A stretch of 64,000 nucleotides of DNA. It comes from Paenisporosarcina sp. OV554. GTDB lineage: Bacteria > Bacillota > Bacilli > Bacillales_A > Planococcaceae. The position numbers and the translations under genes are program-made. Shown piece by piece: positions 15,978-24,889 of this stretch (its first letter is position 1; each line of letters starts with the position of its first letter). The stretch spans positions 62,001 through 126,000 of the forward strand of contig NZ_QBUC01000007.1 of the NCBI RefSeq assembly GCF_003058165.1, written 5' to 3'. Below the pieces are notes generated by a model, which had not been told where the DNA came from, searched no databases, and worked only from the letters and a program-made list of their open reading frames with translations.

Positions 15978-17018
15978 TTAACTAAACACACTAGCGCTCT
16001 TCTTTTCTACAGTTATTTTCCCGTTGTCTGTAGACAGCTGAATCTTGTTGGTTCCACTTCCGAAAGTCGTGCGGGAATTCCTCTCCCCAAATACAGTAAT
16101 TTTTCCATGGTCCACTTTTGCACGGATGGTTACATCAGTAGGATCATTTTCAGTTTCAATCGAAATACTTCCATTGTCAGTTTCTAAATCAATCATACGG
16201 TCGAGATTAGTTGTTAGAAGTGATATTCGTCCATTGTCTGTTTTTCCAACAATTTTTCCGGTCACAAATTCCATCGTAATTCGTCCATTGTCTGTTTTTG
16301 TATAAACTTGATCTGCATCGACATATCGCAAATCAATTCTGCCGTTATCCGTCTCAGTAGATAGTTTGTCGACTTGTACTTTATCGATGTTAATACTGCC
16401 ATTATCTGTTTCTACCTCTAGAGTAGTTGCTGCGATTTCTTTTAGTTTTATACTGCCATTGTCGGAAGTTGCTTTCACTGTTTTCCCAAGAACTTTTTCC
16501 GCTAAAATGCTTCCGTTATCTGTTTTCATCGAAATGGCTGTATACAATTTTTTAGGAAGTGCGACATTTACTCTTACTGCTTTAAAGATAAAAAGAAAGC
16601 TCAAGAAGCCAAATTTCGATGCTTTTAGTTCAATTGTTAACGTATCTCCAATAACATCTGCTGTTAATACTAACTTTTCAGGTGCATTTATTAGCTCTAT
16701 TGTGGTGTCCTCAGTCTCGGATGGATAAACATTTAAAGAACCATATTTAATTTTCATGTCTACTTTTGTAAAGCTTTTATCCGTAATTTTTATCAGTTTA
16801 TTATCTATTTCTGCTTTCTCAGGTACATAGTTAGTAAGAAGTTCCTCAGCAATTTCTTTTGGTGATCCAAGTGAGCTCGCGATTTCGCCATCAGATTTCC
16901 CGTCTTCACGTCCGCTTGTAAAATACTCTTTAATATCTTGAAGAATATCGTTTCTTTCGTCAGAAGGCAGTCGAGTTAGAGCCATTTCAAGTTCATTCAA
17001 GAATTGTTGTTCAGTCAT
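15978..17018 (-). CDS. HAAS-domain / DUF4097 beta-repeat protein (YvlB-like)
   Basis: 346 residues. The N-terminal about 65 residues form a HAAS (DUF1700-like) domain: FLNELEMALTRLPSDERNDIL, then LGSPKEIAEELL. From about 75 on is a DUF4097 region, a right-handed beta-solenoid-like set of short turns. The tetrad x-D-N-G (TDNG or SDNG) recurs eight times, plus one DHG, mostly spaced 17-23 residues; each coil ends in an I-x-hydrophobic strand. It is coupled to the PadR gene (8-base overlap), a pairing common in Firmicutes. There is no membrane segment. Function is unknown; relatives respond to envelope stress. Confidence 0.82.
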   Translation of the reverse strand: MTEQQFLNELEMALTRLPSDERNDILQDIKEYFTSGREDGKSDGEIASSLGSPKEIAEELLTNYVPEKAEIDNKLIKITDKSFTKVDMKIKYGSLNVYPSETEDTTIELINAPEKLVLTADVIGDTLTIELKASKFGFLSFLFIFKAVRVNVALPKKLYTAISMKTDNGSILAEKVLGKTVKATSDNGSIKLKEIAATTLEVETDNGSINIDKVQVDKLSTETDNGRIDLRYVDADQVYTKTDNGRITMEFVTGKIVGKTDNGRISLLTTNLDRMIDLETDNGSISIETENDPTDVTIRAKVDHGKITVFGERNSRTTFGSGTNKIQLSTDNGKITVEKKSASVFS

Positions 17019-17334
17019 TTTTTACACTCTCCTCAATTAATGTATTGACGCCGTTTGTAAAGCTATTCCATTCATCTAACTGTGCGTGTAAGTAAGTTCT
17101 TCCGAGAGTAGTCAGTTTATAGTATTTCCGAGGTGGACCCTCCGTGGACTCCTGTAAATAAGTCGTGAAGTAGCCTTCCTTAGTTAAACGCCTTAATAAG
17201 GGATAAACAGATCCTTCGGAAATCGATATTTGATCCGATATCTTTTGTACAAGCTCATAACCGTAACGATCTTGTTTATCTAATAAAACAAGCACACACA
17301 GATTTAGGACTCCTTTTTTAAATTGGATATTCAT
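17011..17334 (-). CDS. PadR family transcriptional regulator
   Basis: 107 residues. The PadR winged helix is complete: LNLCVLVLLDKQDRYGYELVQKI, ISEGSVYPLLRRLTKEGYFTTY (recognition helix), and GPPRKYYKLTTLGRTYL (wing). A short C-terminal helix serves dimerisation. ATG 17334 follows AAAGGAGGAATTG. Its 3' end overlaps the HAAS/DUF4097 gene, which it probably controls. A perfect 9-bp inverted repeat brackets the promoter upstream. Confidence 0.88.
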   Translation of the reverse strand: MNIQFKKGVLNLCVLVLLDKQDRYGYELVQKISDQISISEGSVYPLLRRLTKEGYFTTYLQESTEGPPRKYYKLTTLGRTYLHAQLDEWNSFTNGVNTLIEESVKND

Positions 17335-17368
17335 CGTTCAATTCCTCCTTTCACTACTATTCAATAAT

Positions 17369-17420
17369 CAGTACCTTTGATAACAATATATCATGCAGTA
17401 TTATTCTATGCAAGGTACTG
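17369..17420 (-). promoter_or_regulatory. promoter bracketed by an inverted repeat, PadR operator candidate
   Basis: On the minus strand, TTGCAT (17413-17408), 17 bp, TATATT (17390-17385) form a SigA-type promoter. CAGTACCTT (17369-17377) and AAGGTACTG (17412-17420) are exact inverted copies; one overlaps the -35 and the other lies around the start of transcription. Confidence 0.6.
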
Positions 17421-17600
17421 GGAGAAATTTATATTCAAATGAATATCTTTAAATTTTTATAGAATGCGTGCAATAAATCGTAAATCAAGAATAATAAAAT
17501 GTATTGTTAACTGTTATTTATAAAAAAGTCACTAAATTATAATTAATTATCTGAACTTTCAAGATACAATAAAGTTATTGAAAAAGGGGGAAATCTAATT

Positions 17601-19274
17601 ATGAAATCAAATACAGAAGGTCGCGTATTCCAATATAGAGGTACCGAGTTAAATACAAAAGGGTGGCAGCAAGAGGCTGCGCTTCGCATGCTTATGAATA
17701 ATTTGGATCCAGATGTGGCAGAACGCCCTGAGGATTTAGTTGTATATGGTGGAATCGGCAAAGCCGCACGTAACTGGGAAAGTTTTGACGCAATCGTACG
17801 TTCATTAAAAGAACTTGAAAATGATGAGACCTTGCTCGTTCAATCTGGTAAACCAGTTGCGATTTTTAAAACCCATTTGGATGCACCACGCGTGTTAATC
17901 GCTAATTCAAATCTCGTTCCTGCATATGCAAACTGGGAAACGTTCCACGAGTTAGATAAAAAAGGTTTGATGATGTACGGACAAATGACGGCAGGAAGCT
18001 GGATTTATATTGGTTCACAAGGAATTGTCCAAGGAACATATGAAACATTTGCAGAATTAGCGAAGCAACATTTCGGAGAGTCTTTAAAAGGCACAATTAC
18101 GTTAACTGCCGGACTTGGCGGTATGGGCGGGGCTCAGCCACTTGCGGTAACAATGGTTGGCGGTGTATGTATCGGTATTGAAGTTGATGAAACACGTATT
18201 GACCGACGTATTGAAACGCGTTACACAGATGTTAAAACTGATTCATTAGACGAAGCGATTCGCTTAGCTGAAGAAGCAAAAGCGGCAGGCAAAGCCCTAT
18301 CAATCGGCTTGCTTGGAAATGCCTCTGATGTCTTACCAGAAATGATTGCACGTGGATTTATTCCAGACGTATTAACGGACCAAACTTCAGCACATGATCC
18401 ATTAAATGGCTATATTCCTTCAGGGATGTCGTTACAAGATGCAGCAAAACTGCGTGAAGAAAATCCGGTTGAATATGTGAAGTTATCAAAAGCATCTATG
18501 GCAAAACACGTATCGGCAATGGTCGAGATGATGGACAAAGGCGCTGTTACTTTTGATTACGGTAATAACATTCGCCAAGTGGCAAAAGACGAAGGGGTTG
18601 AACGTGCATTCGACTTCCCAGGATTTGTACCGGCGTATATTCGTCCACAATTCTGTGAAGGTAAAGGACCGTTCCGCTGGGTAGCATTGTCTGGTGATCC
18701 AGAAGATATTCGCAAAACAGACGAAGTGATTTTACGAGAGTTCAGTTACAACACGCATTTATGTAACTGGATCAAAATGGCGCAAGATAAAATCCAGTTC
18801 CAAGGCCTACCATCACGTATTTGTTGGTTAGGGTATGGCGAACGTGCACGTTTCGGAAAAATCATTAACGATATGGTTGCAAGCGGTGAGTTAAGTGCAC
18901 CGATTGTCATCGGTCGTGACCACTTAGATTCAGGCTCAGTGGCTTCCCCTAATCGTGAAACAGAATCAATGAAAGATGGTTCAGATGCGGTAGCGGATTG
19001 GCCAATTTTGAATGCCATGATCAATGCAGTAGGTGGCGCAACATGGGTTTCTCTACATCACGGTGGTGGCGTGGGTATGGGCTACTCCATTCATGCGGGA
19101 ATGGTCATTTTAGCTGACGGTACAAAAGAAGCGGGAGCACGTATTGAACGCGTCTTAACATCTGATCCAGGTATGGGAATCGTTCGTCACGTTGATGCGG
19201 GTTACGATTTAGCGATTGACACTGCTCGTGAAAAAGGCGTTAATATCCCGATGTTAAAGGGGTCTGAAAAATGA
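17601..19274 (+). CDS. hutU: urocanate hydratase
   Basis: 557 residues, the usual family length. It converts urocanate to imidazolone propionate using tightly bound NAD+ as an electrophile. The NAD-binding glycine motif [10 protein letters not shown] is present (about residue 172), with the long conserved [17 protein letters not shown] and [14 protein letters not shown] blocks and the C-terminal [17 protein letters not shown] 17601 follows AAAAAGGGGGAAA. It is first in a hutU-hutI-hutG-permease operon. A TACAAT -10 lies at 17565-17570 but I find no convincing -35, so activation may be needed. No hutP or hutH is present. Confidence 0.96.
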   Translation: MKSNTEGRVFQYRGTELNTKGWQQEAALRMLMNNLDPDVAERPEDLVVYGGIGKAARNWESFDAIVRSLKELENDETLLVQSGKPVAIFKTHLDAPRVLIANSNLVPAYANWETFHELDKKGLMMYGQMTAGSWIYIGSQGIVQGTYETFAELAKQHFGESLKGTITLTAGLGGMGGAQPLAVTMVGGVCIGIEVDETRIDRRIETRYTDVKTDSLDEAIRLAEEAKAAGKALSIGLLGNASDVLPEMIARGFIPDVLTDQTSAHDPLNGYIPSGMSLQDAAKLREENPVEYVKLSKASMAKHVSAMVEMMDKGAVTFDYGNNIRQVAKDEGVERAFDFPGFVPAYIRPQFCEGKGPFRWVALSGDPEDIRKTDEVILREFSYNTHLCNWIKMAQDKIQFQGLPSRICWLGYGERARFGKIINDMVASGELSAPIVIGRDHLDSGSVASPNRETESMKDGSDAVADWPILNAMINAVGGATWVSLHHGGGVGMGYSIHAGMVILADGTKEAGARIERVLTSDPGMGIVRHVDAGYDLAIDTAREKGVNIPMLKGSEK

Positions 19275-20524
19275 GACCAGTTTGGATAAAGAATGCTGCA
19301 CAACTCGTTACCATAGCCGGTGAAAATGGACCACGACGTCAAGAACAAATGTCTGAACTAAGCATTATTCAAGACGGAAGTGTTTGGATGGAAAACGGAG
19401 AAATACTAGCAATCGGCACAACTTCAGAACTTGAAGTCTTGTATGGCAAACGTGCTCATGAAGCGGATGTGGTTGATGCTTCTGGTCGTTTAGTGACGCC
19501 TGGTCTAGTTGATCCACATACGCATGTAGCTTATGGCGGTAGCCGTGAAAAAGAATTTGAAATGCGCCTTGAAGGCTCAACTTACATGGAAATTATGAAT
19601 GCAGGTGGCGGAATTCATGCAACGACACGTATGACTCGTGAAGCAACAGAAGATGAATTGGTGGCGCAAACAACTCGCCGCCTTGACTCATTTTTAGCAC
19701 ACGGTGTCACAACGGTTGAAGGGAAAAGTGGCTACGGCTTAGATTTAGAAACAGAATTGAAACAACTTCGTGCCATGAAGCGCTTGAATGAAACCCATCC
19801 GATCGATTTAGTACCAACATTTATGGGTGGTCATGCGGTTCCGCAAGAATACAAAGGCAGCGAAGAGCAATATATCGATTTGTTGGTCAATGACATGTTG
19901 CCTAAAGTAGCGGAAGAAGGACTCGCTGTTTTTAATGACGTATTTTGTGAAGTCGGAGTATTTACACCAGAGCAATCAGAACGAATTTTAGAAGCCGGCA
20001 AGAAACTTGGATTGATTCCGAAAATCCATGCAGATGAAATTGAATCGTATGGTGGTGCTGAACTAGCAGCGAAAGTTGGAGCAATTTCTGCGGAGCATTT
20101 ATTGAAAGCTTCAGACGAAGGTGTGCGTTTAATGGCGGAATCGGGCGTCATCGCTTGTTTATTGCCTGCGACAGCTTTGTACTTACGTGAAGAAGCAGCC
20201 AAAGGTCGAGCAATGATTGATGCTGGAGTTGCTGTAGCGATTTCGACCGACTGTAATCCAGGTTCGTCACCAACAACTTCGATGCCGCTTGTAATGAATT
20301 TAGCGTGTATTTCCATGCGTTTAACACCAGCAGAAGCATTGGTTGCCGCAACGATGAATGCAGCATGCGCCATTGGTATGGAAGAGAAAGTTGGTTCGTT
20401 GGAAGTAGGAAAGCAAGCAGACGTCGTTATGTGGAACGTTTCTAATTATCAAGAATTACAATATTTATTCGGCGTGAATCACGTCAACATTGTTTGGAAA
20501 AAAGGCGTCCAGGTGATGGGTTAA
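19271..20524 (+). CDS. hutI: imidazolonepropionase
   Basis: 417 residues, amidohydrolase superfamily. It hydrolyses 4-imidazolone-5-propionate to N-formimidoyl-L-glutamate. The metal-binding [10 protein letters not shown] (H-x-H), the [10 protein letters not shown] block, [14 protein letters not shown] and STDCNPGS (final metal Asp) are all visible. It overlaps hutU by 4 bases (ATGA) and is followed directly by hutG. Confidence 0.96.
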   Translation: MRPVWIKNAAQLVTIAGENGPRRQEQMSELSIIQDGSVWMENGEILAIGTTSELEVLYGKRAHEADVVDASGRLVTPGLVDPHTHVAYGGSREKEFEMRLEGSTYMEIMNAGGGIHATTRMTREATEDELVAQTTRRLDSFLAHGVTTVEGKSGYGLDLETELKQLRAMKRLNETHPIDLVPTFMGGHAVPQEYKGSEEQYIDLLVNDMLPKVAEEGLAVFNDVFCEVGVFTPEQSERILEAGKKLGLIPKIHADEIESYGGAELAAKVGAISAEHLLKASDEGVRLMAESGVIACLLPATALYLREEAAKGRAMIDAGVAVAISTDCNPGSSPTTSMPLVMNLACISMRLTPAEALVAATMNAACAIGMEEKVGSLEVGKQADVVMWNVSNYQELQYLFGVNHVNIVWKKGVQVMG

Positions 20525-21484
20525 ATGGAACATTTACAACCTCCAGAATGGTCATGGCGTGAAGCTTCCGGCGATTTTGTACATCAATGGGTTAAACCGC
20601 TAAGTGAAGGTTCTGTGGATATGGTGCTATATGGCGCGCCTCTTTCACGGTCGTCGATTAGCGTGTCAGGGGCTTCCTTATATCCAATGGAATTCCGCAA
20701 AATGTGGAAAGGGTTCTCTACATATAACTTAGACGAGGACTTGGATTTATCATCGTATGCTGTGCGTGATGCAGGAGATGTAGTTATGCACACAACAGAC
20801 ATTTTGTTGTCTCATAAACGAATTGAGGAAACGACTCTTGAACTGGTTAGCACATTTAACAGTGCGACAACGTGTTTAATCGGTGGAGATCATTCGGTCA
20901 CCGCTTGTGCAGTAAGAGGTGTAAAACGTGCATTTCCAAACGAGCGAATCGGCATTTTGCAACTTGACACTCATCTAGATGTACGAGATTCAGTTGAACT
21001 AGGACCCGCGAACGGAACGCCTATTCGTCAATTGATTGACGGTGGGATTGTTCGCGGAGATGATGTTGTAAATATTGGTCTGCACGGTTATTTCAATGCA
21101 GCACCATTAGTCGCTTATGCGAAAGAACACGGCATTCGCATGGTAACTTTACGAAAAGCGCGTGAGCTAGGGGTGGCTCAGTGCGTCGAACAACAGTTAG
21201 AAGAATTAGCGGAACGAGTAGACCGTGTCTATGTAACCATCGATATGGATGTGCTTGATATCGCAGTCGCACCAGGGGTTCCAGCATCCACACCAGGGGG
21301 CATGACCGCAGAAGAACTGTTCATGAGTTTAATGCGTATTGGCCAACATGGCACAGTTCGCCATATCGATTTCGTCTGCTTAGATCCATCAAGAGATGTC
21401 GCAACTAATGCCACGGTGAAAACCGGAGTCTATGCGTGGCTGGAGTTTATCACAGGGAGAGTACTAGCACAAAGGGGGAAATAA
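20525..21484 (+). CDS. hutG: formimidoylglutamase
   Basis: 319 residues, ureohydrolase (arginase) fold. It splits N-formimidoylglutamate to glutamate and formamide. Mn-binding motifs are IGGDHSVT, LDTHLDVRD (DAHxD variant with Thr) and TIDMDVLD, followed by PGVPASTPGG. The start codon follows the hutI stop with no gap, so translation is coupled. Agmatinase or arginase is the alternative for this fold, but context makes HutG secure. Confidence 0.93.
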   Translation: MEHLQPPEWSWREASGDFVHQWVKPLSEGSVDMVLYGAPLSRSSISVSGASLYPMEFRKMWKGFSTYNLDEDLDLSSYAVRDAGDVVMHTTDILLSHKRIEETTLELVSTFNSATTCLIGGDHSVTACAVRGVKRAFPNERIGILQLDTHLDVRDSVELGPANGTPIRQLIDGGIVRGDDVVNIGLHGYFNAAPLVAYAKEHGIRMVTLRKARELGVAQCVEQQLEELAERVDRVYVTIDMDVLDIAVAPGVPASTPGGMTAEELFMSLMRIGQHGTVRHIDFVCLDPSRDVATNATVKTGVYAWLEFITGRVLAQRGK

Positions 21485-21486
21485 GT

Positions 21487-22806
21487 ATGCAACAAGTGGG
21501 AGTAAGTTCAAATTTACGTTCAAATACGGGAATGTGGAAGTTTTTCGTATACAGCTTCATAGGAGCATTCATGTTTTTCGTTCCGGTCACAATTGGTGGG
21601 AAAAATTCAATCATGCTTGACCACATCGTGTCATGGATCCAAGCAAATGCAACAGGGGTGTTGCCATATTACTCGTTGATAATTATTTTAGCAGGTGCAG
21701 TATACCCGTTTATATCGGGGACTTGGAAAAAATCAACCGTAGACATGGTGTTTTCATTCTTTAAAATCATTGGCCTTGTTGTCGGTGTTATGATAGTTTT
21801 CGGATTTGGCCCAGCGTGGTTATTTGCCCCTGATATGGGACCATTCTTGTTCGATAAATTAGTGATTTCCGTAGGTTTACTAGTTCCAATCGGAGCCGTA
21901 TTTTTAGCTTTATTAGTAAGTTATGGATTACTTGAATTTATTGGGGTTCTCATGCAACCGATTATGCGACCAATTTGGCGAACACCAGGTCGATCTGCAA
22001 TTGACGCAGTAGCTTCTTTCGTAGGTTCTTATTCACTAGGATTGTTAATTACGAATAGGGTTTATAAAGAAGGGAAATACACAGCACGAGAAGCGGCAAT
22101 TATTGCAACGGGCTTCTCAACTGTATCTGCTACGTTTATGGTCATCGTAGCGAAAACACTTGGCTTAATGGACATGTGGAATTTGTACTTTTGGGTAACA
22201 CTAATCGTAACGTTCATCGTAACGGCAATTACGGCTCACATCTGGCCGCTGAATCGTATTAAAGACGATTATTACGAAGGCAGTGTGCCTCAACCAGAGT
22301 TGAAACCTGAAGGAAGTCGTTTGACAGCCGCTTGGAATGAAGCGCAGGAAACGGTTAAACAAGCACCTAGTTTACTTGCGAACGTATGGGAGAACTTGCG
22401 AGACGGTTTATTAATGGCTATGGCGATTTTACCATCAATTTTATCAATTGGATTACTTGGTTTAGTGTTAGCGGAATTCACGCCGATATTTGACTGGATC
22501 GGTTACATTTTCTATCCGTTTACCTACATTTTGCAACTTCCGGAACCGATGCTAGTTGCTAAAGCAAGTGCACTAGGAATTGCTGAAATGTTCTTACCAG
22601 CATTACTGGTAGTGAAATCGGGGATGATTGTGAAATTCGTAATTGCAGTTGTTTCTATCTCGTCCATCATCTTTTTCTCGGCAGTTGTGCCATGTATAGT
22701 AGCGACAGAAATTCCAATCTCTATTCCAAAGTTAATCGTTATTTGGGTTCAACGTGTCATTTTAACGTTAATAATTGTCACGCCAATTGCTTACTTACTA
22801 TTTTAA
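21487..22806 (+). CDS. YjiH-family permease with nucleoside-recognition (Gate) domains, in the hut operon
   Basis: 439 residues with about ten to eleven membrane segments. Start ATG 21487 is 2 bases after the hutG stop with AAGGGGGAAATA upstream. Two Gate-like modules can be seen, one around LVSYGLLEFIGVLMQPIMRPIWRTPGRSAIDAVASFVGSYS (about 145-200) and the other around LAEFTPIFDWIGYIFYPFTYI and ASALGIAEMFLPALLV (about 320-390). B. subtilis has HutM, an unrelated histidine permease, at this point. I infer import of histidine, urocanate or a related compound, but the substrate is not established. Confidence 0.75.
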   Translation: MQQVGVSSNLRSNTGMWKFFVYSFIGAFMFFVPVTIGGKNSIMLDHIVSWIQANATGVLPYYSLIIILAGAVYPFISGTWKKSTVDMVFSFFKIIGLVVGVMIVFGFGPAWLFAPDMGPFLFDKLVISVGLLVPIGAVFLALLVSYGLLEFIGVLMQPIMRPIWRTPGRSAIDAVASFVGSYSLGLLITNRVYKEGKYTAREAAIIATGFSTVSATFMVIVAKTLGLMDMWNLYFWVTLIVTFIVTAITAHIWPLNRIKDDYYEGSVPQPELKPEGSRLTAAWNEAQETVKQAPSLLANVWENLRDGLLMAMAILPSILSIGLLGLVLAEFTPIFDWIGYIFYPFTYILQLPEPMLVAKASALGIAEMFLPALLVVKSGMIVKFVIAVVSISSIIFFSAVVPCIVATEIPISIPKLIVIWVQRVILTLIIVTPIAYLLF

Positions 22807-22812
22807 AAGACG

Positions 22813-22843
22813 AGCCATCCTTGAGTAAAGGATGGCTTTTTTA
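22813..22843 (+). terminator. terminator of the hut operon
   Basis: AGCCATCC (22813-22820) pairs with GGATGGCT (22830-22837), followed by TTTTT. Confidence 0.85.
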
Positions 22844-22868
22844 GATTTGATATTTAGTCAAGGTTTCG

Positions 22869-22978
22869 AACAGCAGCGCAGCGCAAACAAAACTATTCAG
22901 TTAGATAGGAGCCAGCCATTACGCTAAATCGCTACATGGCTCTTTTCTGTAGGCGAAGGGGTTTCAACAAGATGACTA
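22869..22978 (+). repeat. hairpin repeat, copy A
   Basis: Begins AACAGCAGCGCAGCGC, then AAACAAAA, and contains a GAGCCA...TGGCTC hairpin followed by TTTT. A second copy is at 24419-24520 and a shrunken third at about 24685-24714. All lie next to the array repeat. Confidence 0.75.
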
Positions 22979-22983
22979 GGCAA

Positions 22984-23124
22984 TGAGACAAGATTGAGCG
23001 ATAAATCTCCAGTTTGAGCGATAAATTCTTGAAATGAGCGATTAATCTTCAGATTGAGCGATAAACACCTCAAAATGAGCGATAAATATTTCAGAATCGA
23101 AAATAACGTTCTAAAGCTGTCTCA
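22984..23124 (+). repeat. TGAGCGATAAA array repeat, copy 1 (141 bp)
   Basis: Starts TGAGACA (22984-22990) and ends with its inverse TGTCTCA (23118-23124). Inside, TGAGCG units start at 22995, 23015, 23035, 23055 and 23076, so the period is 20-21 bp. The block is followed by CCAAGATGACTAG, as in the other copies. Confidence 0.85.
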
Positions 23125-23261
23125 TTAACCAAGATGACTAGTCAATGAAACAAGTAAGGGTTCCCTTGTATTATAAAAACTAAACTTATTTAACTGAATA
23201 TTCTTGCGAAAATACATTTAATTAATTAAAGTGAAAATATGTCATTCAATGGAGGTTTAGC

Positions 23262-24221
23262 TTGATAAGTGATAGAAAAAAGTCGGACAAATATTTATTC
23301 TATCAAGCGCTTGAAAGGCGCTTGCCGAAAAACCATGCATACTGGCCAGATGTTCAAAAAATATTAAGAAAAGAAGGGGGAGGATATGCCGGTGAATTAA
23401 GGGTTGATCGTGAATTGAGTGAAACACGATTCTTCGAAGACTATATATTGCTAAAAAGTATATTAGTAGGTAATGAGGCATCCTATTGTCAGATTGATTC
23501 ACTTATTATTTATCAGAAATTTATTCTGATTATTGAAGTTAAAAATATACCTGGAATACTTAGATACGATGAAGAATCCCATCAATTAACTCGTCAGAGA
23601 GACAATGGCCCTATTGATGGTATGGGAAACCCTGAGGGTCAACTTCAACGAAGTAAGAGATTTGTTAAGAGAATAATTGACCAGCACCAGATGACGATGC
23701 CAGTTCATGGCATGATTGTTTTTTCAAATCCAGCTTCTATATTAGAAAAGCCATTCCCTAGTCTTGCTATACATGTATCAGGACTTTATCAAGCATTAGA
23801 AAACTTGCATCAATTATATGCGGATCAATCCAACCCCCATTTTGATATCCGCAAAGTGCATCAACTTTTTATTCAAAACGAACCTGCACTTCCCCCAAAA
23901 AAACCAACCCATATTCCAACAAAGATATTTTCTGATTTAACAATTGGCGTCTTGTGTCCTGACTGTGTAATGACCAAGCTTACCTATAGAAGTAAATTTT
24001 GGCGGTGTCCCATTTGTACACATAAAGGTGAAACATCACATTTAACAACACTTCAAGAATACCGAATTCTTTTTAGTGAAGAAATAACTACCAATAAGTG
24101 GATGGATTTCACAGGGATGAAATCTGTAGCCACGACGAGAAGAATGCTTTGCAAAAGTAATTTAGAAAAAATAGGAGGAAATAAAAATAGAAAGTGGCTA
24201 ATTCGTAAAACTCAGCTCTAA
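23262..24221 (+). CDS. NERD-domain (nuclease-related) protein with C-terminal zinc ribbon
   Basis: 319 residues from TTG 23262, six bases after GGAGG. The NERD domain (about 35-165) shows GGGYAGELRVDREL, CQIDSLIIYQKFILIIEVKN and LQRSKRFV; the Q-I-D and E-V-K residues match the PD-(D/E)xK-like nuclease core. A variable middle follows. Around residues 230-260 is a four-cysteine zinc ribbon, CPDCVMTKL then WRCPICTHKG. NERD proteins are suspected DNA-processing nucleases; none of this form has a role I can name. The gene stands alone between near-identical repeats (22984-23124 and 24237-24377). Confidence 0.8.
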   Translation: MISDRKKSDKYLFYQALERRLPKNHAYWPDVQKILRKEGGGYAGELRVDRELSETRFFEDYILLKSILVGNEASYCQIDSLIIYQKFILIIEVKNIPGILRYDEESHQLTRQRDNGPIDGMGNPEGQLQRSKRFVKRIIDQHQMTMPVHGMIVFSNPASILEKPFPSLAIHVSGLYQALENLHQLYADQSNPHFDIRKVHQLFIQNEPALPPKKPTHIPTKIFSDLTIGVLCPDCVMTKLTYRSKFWRCPICTHKGETSHLTTLQEYRILFSEEITTNKWMDFTGMKSVATTRRMLCKSNLEKIGGNKNRKWLIRKTQL

Positions 24222-24236
24222 AAGTTAACTAGGATA

Positions 24237-24377
24237 TGAGACAAGATTGAGCGATAAATCTCCAGTTTGAGCGATAAATTCTTGAAATGAGCGACAAATC
24301 TTCAGATTGAGCGATAAACACCTCAAAATGAGCGATAAATATTTCACAATCGAAAGTTAGCCTTCAAAGCTGTCTCA
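24237..24377 (+). repeat. TGAGCGATAAA array repeat, copy 2 (141 bp)
   Basis: Same ends as copy 1 (TGAGACA/TGTCTCA) and the same internal unit starts (24248, 24268, 24288, 24308, 24329). By eye it differs from copy 1 at about 10 of 141 positions, seven of them near the 3' end. Confidence 0.85.
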
Positions 24378-24418
24378 TTAGCCAAGATGACTAGCCATGA
24401 AACAAACAACTTCTTTCA

Positions 24419-24520
24419 AACAGCAGCGCAGCGCAAACAAAAGCATTCAAAAACCCTTTAGATAGGAGCCATTCCGCTAATTTCGCTGCATGGCTCTTTT
24501 CTGTGGGGGAAGGGTTTCAA
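24419..24520 (+). repeat. hairpin repeat, copy B
   Basis: Same AACAGCAGCGCAGCGC start and GAGCCAT...ATGGCTC hairpin with TTTT as copy A. It lies between array copies 2 and 3. Confidence 0.75.
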
Positions 24521-24536
24521 TTAGTTAACTAGTTTG

Positions 24537-24656
24537 TGAGACAAGATTGAGCGATAAATTTTCAAAATGAGCGATAAATCCTCAGATTGAGCGATAAACA
24601 CCTCAAAATGAGTGATAAATATTCACAATCGAAAAAAACGCTTAAAAGATGTCTCA
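24537..24656 (+). repeat. TGAGCGATAAA array repeat, copy 3 (120 bp)
   Basis: Same ends, but only four units (24548, 24568, 24588, 24609), so it is one 21-bp unit shorter than copies 1 and 2. Downstream, 24685-24714 holds a contracted piece of the hairpin repeat. Confidence 0.85.
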
Positions 24657-24763
24657 TTAACCAAGATGACTAGCCAATGAAACGCAATCTTCTTTCAAAC
24701 AGCAACAAAGCATTCTTAAAGATGCTCTCAAACAGTTGATTTAGCGCCTTCAAATCACATTAT

Positions 24764-24812
24764 TTGCACACTCCCTATCCCCCCTTATATAATAAAGTCA
24801 AAGTTAGTCAAA
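24764..24812 (+). promoter_or_regulatory. ctsR operon promoter with CtsR box
   Basis: TTGCAC (24764-24769), 18 bp, TATAAT (24788-24793). Directly downstream is AGTCAAA, GTT, AGTCAAA (24796-24812), the tandem heptad recognised by CtsR (RGTCAAA-NAN-RGTCAAA). It covers the transcription start, so CtsR would repress the whole operon until heat or protein stress. Confidence 0.9.
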
Positions 24813-24889
24813 GTCAGGCATTCACTATTGGTTGCTATAGCTATAATCCCTAACTCGCACTCAGATCTAATCTATTAGGAGGTGATTGC

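Noticed and set aside
16045-16728. Plus-strand open frames opposite the DUF4097 gene
   Set aside because: They are antisense shadows of the DNG repeat; the minus-strand frame is longer, coupled to padR and family-like.
22984-24656. CRISPR-like appearance of the TGAGCGATAAA arrays
   Set aside because: Units are about 11 bp with only 9-10 bp between them, spacers are partly similar between copies, and no cas gene is near.
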